Shown: positions 19,601 to 26,299 of the stretch, piece by piece
Position numbering within the stretch: position 1 is the first letter of the stretch
Layout of the letters: each line of letters starts with the position of its first letter
DNA from: Rhodopirellula sp. SM50
GTDB taxonomy: Bacteria; Planctomycetota; Planctomycetia; Pirellulales; Pirellulaceae
DNA length: 64,000 bases
Direction of reading: 5' to 3'
NCBI RefSeq assembly: GCF_002289565.1
Contig: NZ_NTFY01000084.1
Location: forward strand, 1-64,000
Program-made: the position numbers and the translations under genes
Notes under the pieces: model-generated
What the model was told of the DNA's origin: nothing
Databases searched by the model: none
Seen by the model: the letters and a program-made list of their open reading frames with translations, nothing else

Positions 19601-20019
19601 TGCCGGGTTTTTGGGGTTTGAATCTGATCATGAATCAACCCGTCGGCGGTCACCCCAATCCCGTGTTTATCACCGCCACGGCGATGATCGGCATGATCGC
19701 CTTGGCGGGGATCGTGGTGCGAAACTCCGTCGTCCTGATCGACTTCATTCACCTGGCGCAGGCCGAAGGTTTTGCGTTGGAGGAGTCGATCATCCGCAGC
19801 GTCGCCGTCCGCACCCGACCGATCTTGTTGACCGCCGGCACGACGCTGTTGGCCAACTGGGTGATCACGCTGGATCCGGTGTTTTCCGGATTGGCCTGGG
19901 CCATCATCTTTGGAATCCTGACGTCCACGTTTTTCACCCTGATCGTCATTCCCGCCGCCTACTGGTTGATCTATCGCGGCGAAACAACGTCCACCTCTAC
20001 CCCCGCCGAGGCGCTTTGA
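16666..20019 (+). CDS. RND-superfamily efflux transporter permease
   Basis: A 1117-residue AcrB-like pump with the usual two halves of six membrane helices and two large periplasmic loops. The proton-relay aspartate pair is present in TM4 (LGLLVDDPITDVEN). The TM10 position that is lysine in AcrB reads VVRNSVVLIDF, so Arg replaces Lys. A polar insert near residues 880-910 carries a short in-frame repeat (ASADD/ASADG). The substrate is unknown; the operon context suggests a sulfur compound or an agent causing sulfur stress. The start overlaps the adaptor stop by four bases (ATGA). Confidence 0.93.
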   Translation: MTNEGDEQNTPDTPLMTRIVEIFLRGDVAILLIGISLLLGTAALFLTPREEEPQIVVPMADVFASAPGLSAEEVERQVTDRLEKLLYQIDGVEFVYSMSQPGQCVVTVRFYVGEDREDSLVKIYNKINSSTDKIPPVVESWVVKPIEVDDVPIVIATLWSDQTQRYGDHELRRIAEEVQRELQAIPNTNRVEVVGGRPRRINVNLDAQRLAAHKTSPLQVARALQVSNVTARNGSFEQQNTQFNVETGTFIRDVAALEEIVVNVAGGRPVYLKNIATVVDGPAEADSYSWIGFGAADQSYGDRTELYPAVHISVAKRKGANAVRVAGAVEAKLEALEASHLPSGTHFRVTRDYGETANEKVNELIEGLVVAVLTVVGLIGLTMGWRPALVIALAIPVCYSLTLFVNLMVGYSINRVTMFALILALGLLVDDPITDVENIARYFTMKIFPPRKSVLRAVQEVRPALILSTLAIIVSFLPLAFITGMMGPYMAPMALNVPLTVTVSTIVAFVITPWLAMVSLKQLNHSDDDDDAYDLTTRPLYRLSRFVLAPILSRALYAWSVLLGIALLFVIALIPPVFRWVPVKMLPYDNKNEFQVVIDMPEGTTLERTDVVARRIGRFLGGLAEVSDYELFVGTASPMDFNGLVRHYFLRQGPHVADIRVNLLAKEQRVQQSHEILLRIRDEVTELAESMGANIKLVEVPPGPPVLSTITAEVYGPPEGTYAQQIDVARNVMGRLKHEPGVVDLDVSAEDDQIRFVFETDKPKAALSGISTETIARTVATALSGNRATVLHLPQEVEPLWIELKLPRASRSALDDLEEIYVQGEGGQIVQLGALGRFRETLEDKAIYHKNLRRVVYVYAEVAGRPPADAIMDVEWDRRPASADDAASADGTRGEPRPVGRRSWVSLGGGVPWSVPAGYQVQWAGEGEWDITLDVFRDLGLAFGAALVGIFVVLMFQTGSRTLPLLIMSAIPLSMIGIMPGFWGLNLIMNQPVGGHPNPVFITATAMIGMIALAGIVVRNSVVLIDFIHLAQAEGFALEESIIRSVAVRTRPILLTAGTTLLANWVITLDPVFSGLAWAIIFGILTSTFFTLIVIPAAYWLIYRGETTSTSTPAEAL

Positions 20020-20020
20020 C

Positions 20021-20503
20021 ATGCAATGGCTGATGCAACCCTGGCCCTGGTGGCTCTCGGGGATCCTGATCGGTTTGACCGTTCCGCTGCTGTACCTGTT
20101 GGCCGGCAAAGCGTTCGGGATTTCGACCAGTCTGCAAGAGATCGGGGCACTGTGTTCCCCGCACAGCAAACTGGATTACTTTGCCAAGTTCGACCGCAAA
20201 GCCAATCTGTGGACGATCGTGTTTGCCATCGGGATCGCGATCGGGGCCTTCGTTGCCACCCATTTTTTGTCGGCCGACCCGAAACCCTTTCTGCCGGCCT
20301 CGATGGAAAGTGTTTCCGGGGCGATCAAGTTACTTGTCGGCGGATTCCTGATCGGGTTCGGAACGCGTTACGCGGGCGGTTGCACGTCGGGCCACTCGAT
20401 CACCGGTATCTCCAACTTGAATTGGCCCAGCCTGTTGGCGACGGTCTGTTTCTTTGCCGGCGGGTTGGCCGTGACCTGGGGACTCGGTGGATGGCTGTTT
20501 TAA
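20021..20503 (+). CDS. YeeE/YedE family half-transporter, N-half type
   Basis: A 160-residue, four-helix membrane protein starting two bases after the pump gene. It matches the YeeE/YedE (thiosulfate transporter TsuA-like) fold, with the signature GCTSGHSI containing the conserved cysteine at about residue 124. In the split form, two half-size proteins make one pore. TsuA moves thiosulfate through a relay of cysteines, so transport of a sulfur compound is the expected role. The downstream gene supplies the other half. Confidence 0.88.
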   Translation: MQWLMQPWPWWLSGILIGLTVPLLYLLAGKAFGISTSLQEIGALCSPHSKLDYFAKFDRKANLWTIVFAIGIAIGAFVATHFLSADPKPFLPASMESVSGAIKLLVGGFLIGFGTRYAGGCTSGHSITGISNLNWPSLLATVCFFAGGLAVTWGLGGWLF

Positions 20504-20513
20504 CGAGGAGATC

Positions 20514-21008
20514 ATGATGGAAACCACCGATACAATCGACCCCCAACCGCCTGAGCAAGCTGAGCCAGCTGAGCAAGCCAAGCCAGCGACCTCCCCAGCG
20601 GCCTACCTGATGGTGCTGCTGATGGGCGTCTACTTGGGCCTCCTGTTCAGCAAGAGCGAAGTCGCCCACTGGCAACGCATTCACGACATGTTTCTGTTTC
20701 GTGAAGCCCACATGTATTTGATCATCGTGACGGCCATCGTGGTCGCGATGTTTTCGATGCAGGTCATCAAACGATTCCAGATCCGGTCGATCGAAGGGAA
20801 GCCGATCAAGTACTCGCCCAAACCCTATCACACCGGTGTCGTCATCGGTGGCATGTTGTTTGGCGCCGGGTGGGCCATCACGGGCGCCTGCCCCGGACCG
20901 ATCTATGCCCAAATCGGAGGCGGCCAGCCGATGGCGCTGTTCACGCTGGTCGGCGCCTTGCTGGGCATGTTCAGCTATGCGGCCCTGAAACCGAAACTGC
21001 CGCATTGA
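20514..21008 (+). CDS. YeeE/YedE family half-transporter, C-half type
   Basis: About 164 residues. An AGGAG at 20506-20510 favours the ATG at 20514 or, with better spacing, 20517. A Pro/Glu/Ala-rich cytoplasmic head (about residues 1-24, with repeated PAEQA) precedes four membrane helices; the conserved ACPGPIYAQIGGG segment with its cysteine lies at about residue 125. Together with the preceding gene it would reconstitute a full YeeE-type pore. It is the last gene of the operon. The next 270 bases hold a family C palindrome but no clear terminator. Confidence 0.88.
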   Translation: MMETTDTIDPQPPEQAEPAEQAKPATSPAAYLMVLLMGVYLGLLFSKSEVAHWQRIHDMFLFREAHMYLIIVTAIVVAMFSMQVIKRFQIRSIEGKPIKYSPKPYHTGVVIGGMLFGAGWAITGACPGPIYAQIGGGQPMALFTLVGALLGMFSYAALKPKLPH

Positions 21009-21110
21009 CGTCATCTGGGCGTGATTGGCACACCCGCCGTGCGATATGGCGCAGTCTCGGTGCCGTTTCTTCGGCGTGGGTTGGAACGGGCCGAGGTCCG
21101 TCGGAGGGCG

Positions 21111-21160
21111 ACAAACGGTTGATCTTGGTTTAACATCAGCCGGTTCGCGGCGGCGTCTGG
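21111..21160. repeat. Family C palindrome, degenerate copy
   Basis: ACAAACGGTTGATCTTGG followed by TAACATCAGCCGGTTCGCGG. It lies between the YeeE pair and the small gene at 21.3 kb. Confidence 0.65.
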
Positions 21161-21281
21161 ACGCCCGAATCGATTTCCCATGCTCCGTTGCGGCACGGTG
21201 TTTGCCCCTGCCTGCACCCCAAACCGAGGCCGCCCCCCCAACCGTCCAGGTCTCACTGAACTCAAGCGGAGGAACGGGCAG

Positions 21282-21671
21282 ATGACGCAATCGATTGAGC
21301 AATCGGAAATCGACGCGATCAAGCGAGTGATCGCCGAAGGCGGAGCGATGGACTACGTCGATGTCGTCGACGCGGTGGAAAAGCGTTTTCGCATCAAGAC
21401 GTCGGCGGCAACGGTTGAGCAAGTCCACCATGATCTGGTCAACGCCGCCGACGAGGTTGCCGAGCAGGTAGGCGGAGCCGACGATCAATTCAGTCCGAGC
21501 CTGGGCGTTTCGATGACGGCAAAGCTGCCATCGGAGTCGGGCGGCGCGATGCCGGCCGAGGACACGTCCGCGGATCACATGACCCTGGCGATGCAATTCG
21601 TCAAATCCGTGGGCGGATTGAATCGAGCCAAGAGCGCGTTGGCGGAGCTGGAGGCGATGCTTCGACGGTAG
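21282..21671 (+). CDS. Small conserved-looking hypothetical protein
   Basis: A 129-residue soluble protein. ATG 21282 is chosen because GGAGG lies nine bases upstream; the longer frame starts in poorly coding sequence. The N-terminal half (residues about 5-50) has a winged-helix-like look ('IKRVIAEGGAMDYVDVVDAV'); the middle is flexible. The C-terminus 'AMQFVKSVGGLNRAKSALAELEAMLRR' is an amphipathic helix. I do not recognise a named family; a DNA-binding or regulatory role is a guess. Confidence 0.75.
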   Translation: MTQSIEQSEIDAIKRVIAEGGAMDYVDVVDAVEKRFRIKTSAATVEQVHHDLVNAADEVAEQVGGADDQFSPSLGVSMTAKLPSESGGAMPAEDTSADHMTLAMQFVKSVGGLNRAKSALAELEAMLRR

Positions 21672-21700
21672 CGTTGCGCGTCCGCAACTCAATCGATAGT

Positions 21701-21762
21701 TAGCGGCAGGGCGCGAGTCCTCCGGTCTGCGTGTCACCGGACGGCTCGCGCCGTTCCGCTAG
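21701..21762. repeat. Family A palindrome, full inverted repeat
   Basis: TAGCGGCAGGGCGCGAG and, after a loop, CTCGCGCCGTTCCGCTA. It lies between two convergent genes. Confidence 0.75.
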
Positions 21763-21786
21763 CACGGTGCGTTCGCGACTCGCTCC

Positions 21787-23226
21787 TCACGACTCCCCGT
21801 TGACCTGTCGTAATTGAAGCGTGTCGATGATCTTGTCATCGGCCAAGGCGTTGGTGATCACGACCAGCCATTCGCCGCGCGTGGCCCAACCCCTCGCTTT
21901 CAGCTGCGCCAACGCTTTTTGAATGGTGTGTTCGGGGTCATCGGAGAACTCCATCAGAAAGGGCTCGACGCCCCACGGCAGCATCAGTTGATGGAACGTC
22001 GACGGGATGTCCGTGAACGCGTAGATCGGAACCTCTTGGGCGCGCATGGCGCCGAGTACATAGGCCAGGAATCCGCTCCGGGTGAACACGACGACGCCGG
22101 AGTGACCGAGTTCTTTGGCCAACACGACCGCCGAACGAAGCATCTTGGCCTTGGGCGTGTGAAGCTGAATGCGTCGATTGATTTGGCCATCGACCGACGG
22201 CTCAATGCTCTCAACGATATTCTTCAGCACTTCGACCGCTTCCAGAGGGTAAGCGCCGACGGTCGTTTCACCGGACAGCATGATCGCGTCGGCTTGTTCG
22301 CGGATGGCGTTGGAAACATCTGAGATTTCGGCGCGGGTGGGGATCGGAGACTGAATCATCGACTCCAACAGATGGGTCGCGATGATCACCGGTTTCCCCT
22401 GGACCTGGCAGGCATTGACCAGTTGGGTTTGGACCAGCGGCAATTTGTGGTATTCGATTTCGATGCCCAGATCACCGCGGGCGACCATCACGCCATCGGA
22501 TTGACGAATGATTTCCTCCATGTTTTCCACGCCTGCCTGATCTTCGATTTTGGCGATGATCTTGGCGCAGCAATCGAGTTCATCAAGAAACGCTTGCAAC
22601 GTGGCGATGTCGGCGGCTTGGCGTACAAACGAGAGTGCGACGAAGTCTAACCCGGCGGCCACACCGGCACGCAGATCCGATTCGTCTTTGTTGGTCAGGG
22701 CGGGCAAATTGATGCGCGTCCCCGGCAAGTTGATGTGTCGACGTGACCCGAGTTTCCCAGGCGTGATGACTTCCAAGACCACCGAACAGTCGGTCTTCTG
22801 CATCACCTTGGTTCGCAGCAGCCCGCTGTCGATCAACACGGTCGCGCCGACTTCGACATCGGCGGGCAAGTCGGGGTAATTGACCGAGACGCGGTGCACG
22901 CCATCGTCGCAGAGTTGAAACGGTTGCGTGTGCAATTCCAATCGGTCCCCGGACTTCAACTCGATCGGGGCATCGACCGGCCCGGTGCGCACTTCGGGAC
23001 CTTTGACGTCCATCATGATGGCAACTTCGCGTCCCACATGATGCGAGGCCTGGCGAATCCGCGCGATGATCTCCCCCACCCATTCCACGCTGCCGTGAGC
23101 CATGTTCAGCCGAATGATGTCGACACCGGCCTCGATCAGGGCTTCCAGCTTCTCAAGTGTCTCGGTCGCCGGACCGATCGTCGCGACAATCTTGGTGTGC
23201 CGAAAGGGGCGTTGCGTATCAGCCAT
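21787..23226 (-). CDS. pyk: Pyruvate kinase
   Basis: A 479-residue enzyme converting phosphoenolpyruvate and ADP to pyruvate and ATP, the last step of glycolysis. ATG 23226 begins MADTQRPFRHTKIVATIGPA, the usual N-terminus; upstream in-frame codons would add 46 atypical residues. Visible motifs include RLNMAHG (substrate loop), the catalytic lysine in IIAKIEDQAGVEN, MVARGDLGIE, and PTRAEISDVSNAI with MLSGETTVGAYP. The C-terminal allosteric domain is present ('AVVLAKELGHSGVVVFTRSG'). It stands alone and is convergent with the small gene at 21.3 kb. Confidence 0.97.
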   Translation of the reverse strand: MADTQRPFRHTKIVATIGPATETLEKLEALIEAGVDIIRLNMAHGSVEWVGEIIARIRQASHHVGREVAIMMDVKGPEVRTGPVDAPIELKSGDRLELHTQPFQLCDDGVHRVSVNYPDLPADVEVGATVLIDSGLLRTKVMQKTDCSVVLEVITPGKLGSRRHINLPGTRINLPALTNKDESDLRAGVAAGLDFVALSFVRQAADIATLQAFLDELDCCAKIIAKIEDQAGVENMEEIIRQSDGVMVARGDLGIEIEYHKLPLVQTQLVNACQVQGKPVIIATHLLESMIQSPIPTRAEISDVSNAIREQADAIMLSGETTVGAYPLEAVEVLKNIVESIEPSVDGQINRRIQLHTPKAKMLRSAVVLAKELGHSGVVVFTRSGFLAYVLGAMRAQEVPIYAFTDIPSTFHQLMLPWGVEPFLMEFSDDPEHTIQKALAQLKARGWATRGEWLVVITNALADDKIIDTLQLRQVNGES

Positions 23227-23834
23227 GGTGAACTCATTCCATGCAAACAGAACGTACGTCGAGACCGATGTCAGTTTGGCGGACGCGATCACCGATGCAA
23301 TATCGATCTGAACGATGGCCAAATCACGACCATGCATGCCAGTTACCGCGCACCTGCACCACATTGGAAATCAAAAAAATGCCGGACGTGGAAAAGGGGA
23401 CAGGTACGACTGGCACGAGGATCAGCGCTGGTGTGCAGGCTTTCGCCCAATACCGCTAAGTTAAGCTCGACGGGGAGGCCCGGGCGCTGGCGCGAACCGG
23501 CTGATGTCAAACGAATATCAGCCGTTTGGCGCGAGCCTACGGGCACCGAGTTGAGGAAACCATGCTTAACTTAGCGGTATTGGGCTTTAGCCGCCCTCTG
23601 TCGCTGCTCCGCAGCGACTGGGAACGCCTCAAGGCTGGACACCAACGGTCTTTTCCGCTCGATCAACGCAACCCTAAATCCAAATCTGGACAGCGCCGTA
23701 GAAATTCACCGAAGCATGGCGATGACCGTCCAAAACGATCCCACTGATCGGTTAAACTGATCGGTTCAATGGAGGGAGTCTGGTGGCGCGCGTGAGCGCC
23801 TGGTTTTGCAGCAATCTTTTCTAGGGTGGGTTCG
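23227..23834. other. Gene-free interval with a MITE-like element
   Basis: It holds the promoter side of the pyruvate kinase gene, the element at 23445-23585 and about 240 bases without recognisable features. A GGGGACAGGTACGACTGGCA stretch at 23397-23416 resembles sequences associated with REP-type elements. Confidence 0.65.
23445..23585. mobile_element. MITE-like element with 22-bp perfect terminal inverted repeats
   Basis: Left end 23445-23466 (GCCCAATACCGCTAAGTTAA and two more bases) is the exact complement of the right end 23564-23585. Between them lies a family C palindrome (23478-23548). At 141 bases with no coding capacity it fits a non-autonomous element. No target-site duplication is obvious. 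Confidence 0.75.
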
Positions 23835-26129
23835 ATGACTCGTAGGCTTCGCTCTGTCACGGTGCTCGCAGCGGTTTGGGTTTGCGGGCTGGTCGCGCCG
23901 GTGGCCCCCTGCCAAGAAAATTCTGCCCGGGAAAGCTCTGCCCGGGAAAGCTCTGCCCGGCAAGTTGAACGCTCGGATCAATCGAGCTCGCCGTCCACGT
24001 CAGACCGCGCTGATGAACGGTCGATCGAAACAGCCATCGACCGACTTTCCGACACCAAATTCTCGCGGCGGCAAGCGGCCTATCTGTTCTTGATCGAATC
24101 CGGCAAGGACGCGATCGCGAGTTTGGAACAGGCCGCCGGCGATGACGATTTCAACGTCGCCGAACGATGCGTCCGCGCGCTGGCGGAAATCACCCGCGAC
24201 AGTGAATGCACCGAAGCGGCCCTGATGGCTCTCGACCGGCTCGCCGCGGACGACACCAAGCGAGTCGCCAAACTGGCGGCGTCGGAATCGAAACGATTGA
24301 GGATGACGAAAGAAGAGCTCGCCGTGGAAGCTTTGATCGCCGCCGGGGTTCGCGTCCAGCGATCCACTCGCGGAACGATTTATTCTCTGCAAATCAGTCG
24401 CGACGAGGATCTGTTCTGGCTGAAGTTTCTTCCCCGGTTGCGGCGAGTCAACCTGTCCGGCAACGGCATCACCGACGGCGGCCTGAAGCACCTGTTCGAT
24501 TGCAAGCAGCTGACCGACTTGTCCTTCTCCGGCACCGCAGTGACCGATGCCGGGCTGGCACAACTTCAACATCTCCCCGCGCTGACCGGACTGCATCTGC
24601 TCGACAACCGCTTCTCCGCCGTCGGCATCCGACAGCTCAAAGGGGTCAAAGGGTTAACGTCCCTTTCCTGGTTCTCTCCGATCGACATCGCGTCTCTGCG
24701 GGCGGTAGGCGAACTTCAACGCCTCACGTCCTTCAGCCTCTCGACAAAGCAGGTGACTGAAGATTTGGTCGACGTCATCAGCCGTTTGACGCAGCTGACA
24801 AAACTGCACTTGTCCGCGACCGGCTTGACGGACCCGCAGTGCGAGCATCTGGCGCGAATCAAAACCGCCACCTACCTGTCCCTGATGCGGTCGCCCGAAT
24901 TGACAGTCGCCGGCTGGGAACATCTCGGCCGAATGGACCTGCATTCCTTGTCGACCTATCAATCACCGATCACCGATGCCGGGATGAAATGTCTCGGCTC
25001 GGCGAGGGAACTGAGGTACTTGACCATCTCCGATTCGCCCGTCAGTGACGAAGGGCTGTTGCATCTGAAAGAACTCACCAACCTGCGATACGTCAATCTT
25101 CGCGCGACCAATGTCACCCAGTCCGGCGCCGATCGCTTGAAAGAGCTGCTGCCCAATCTCCGTACCTTGAGAATTGATTCGCCGGGATTCACGCCCCCGA
25201 AAGCGTACAGCGTCACGACAGCGATCGACAAAAAGAACGTCCACCTGCGCACCGCACTGACCGACGCAACGCTCAAAGAGCTGCGGCAGGAAAAGGATGT
25301 CCACACCGTCTTCATGACTCGCATCAACAGCAGCGATCAACAGGTCCGAATGATCGCCACGTTGCCGATCAAAGGACTGGTGATTGATTCCGACGCCGTC
25401 ACCGATCAGGGGCTTGCCGCGTTGAAAGCGCATCCCCACCTACAATCCTTGACCGTCACGTCCAACCGACTCACCGACGGATGCAAAGATGCCATCCTTG
25501 CCATCCCGTCTCTTTCCAAACTCTGGATTCAAAAAGCCGCCTTGACCGACGCGGGAGTCCGAGCGTTGATCACGGGGTTGTGCGACAAGCAGCAACTCGA
25601 CTCGCTCAACTTCGGGAACTGCCCCCAGATCACCAACCAGGCGTTCGACGGCATCGCCGAACTCAAGTCGCTGACGCAGTTGACCCTGCGTGACAATCCG
25701 CAACTCGATAGTGGAGTGTTGCGGTTCGTTCGTGAACTGCCCGGGCTGACCGAAATTCGTCTCGAAGGCAACCTCGTCCAGGCAGCGGATCTCGAATTCC
25801 TGGGCACACTGAAACTTGAACGACTGCACCTGAGCAACGCACGAATCGCCGATGGCGCCATGGCTGCACTGGTCAAGGCCTGTCCCGATCTCAAACAACT
25901 GGGGGTGGCGAAATCGAACCTCGATGATGCCGCGATGGCATCGATCGGCAAGCTCAAACAACTCGAATGGTTGTGGCTGTACGGAACCCCCATCAGCGAT
26001 GACGGGTTGGCCGAATTGGATGACCTGAAAAATCTGAAAAACGTTTATGTCAGCGCCGACAGCGTCACCGCACAGGGGCAGCAGCGGTTCCTGCAACAGC
26101 ATCCCGCCGCCACGCTGCGACGAAACTAG
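23835..26129 (+). CDS. Secreted leucine-rich-repeat protein
   Basis: A 764-residue protein. The ATG at 23835 gives a signal peptide (about residues 1-28); a GTG three codons earlier is possible. After a linker made of repeated SSARE units (a 15-bp in-frame tandem repeat near 23925-23965), residues about 55-150 form a HEAT-like helical segment ('AIDRLSDTKFSRRQAAYLFLIESG'). From about 175 onward there are more than fifteen LRRs of the 'LTxLxLxxTxVTDAGLxxL' type. This suggests an exported protein-binding scaffold. No catalytic motif is seen. It is much longer than the lipoprotein at the window start but uses the same repeat type. Confidence 0.87.
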   Translation: MTRRLRSVTVLAAVWVCGLVAPVAPCQENSARESSARESSARQVERSDQSSSPSTSDRADERSIETAIDRLSDTKFSRRQAAYLFLIESGKDAIASLEQAAGDDDFNVAERCVRALAEITRDSECTEAALMALDRLAADDTKRVAKLAASESKRLRMTKEELAVEALIAAGVRVQRSTRGTIYSLQISRDEDLFWLKFLPRLRRVNLSGNGITDGGLKHLFDCKQLTDLSFSGTAVTDAGLAQLQHLPALTGLHLLDNRFSAVGIRQLKGVKGLTSLSWFSPIDIASLRAVGELQRLTSFSLSTKQVTEDLVDVISRLTQLTKLHLSATGLTDPQCEHLARIKTATYLSLMRSPELTVAGWEHLGRMDLHSLSTYQSPITDAGMKCLGSARELRYLTISDSPVSDEGLLHLKELTNLRYVNLRATNVTQSGADRLKELLPNLRTLRIDSPGFTPPKAYSVTTAIDKKNVHLRTALTDATLKELRQEKDVHTVFMTRINSSDQQVRMIATLPIKGLVIDSDAVTDQGLAALKAHPHLQSLTVTSNRLTDGCKDAILAIPSLSKLWIQKAALTDAGVRALITGLCDKQQLDSLNFGNCPQITNQAFDGIAELKSLTQLTLRDNPQLDSGVLRFVRELPGLTEIRLEGNLVQAADLEFLGTLKLERLHLSNARIADGAMAALVKACPDLKQLGVAKSNLDDAAMASIGKLKQLEWLWLYGTPISDDGLAELDDLKNLKNVYVSADSVTAQGQQRFLQQHPAATLRRN

Positions 26130-26299
26130 GGCTTGAGTCGGAACGGAAAGATTTCCGCAATTGGCAGTCAACCCGCCCGCACAAATTCCCCACCTCGCGG
26201 AGCTTTTCTTCGTCAAACCGAGGTGCGTTTCTAGGTGAATTCCGAGCGAATTGCTTCCGATAGCAGACACTAACCCTCTGCTTTCGATGGAGCCCGCTT

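Noticed and set aside
23445-23585. Considered as a rho-independent terminator of the pyruvate kinase region
   Set aside because: The pyruvate kinase gene runs leftward from 23226, so its end is at 21787; the 22-bp ends separated by about 100 bases fit a mobile element better.
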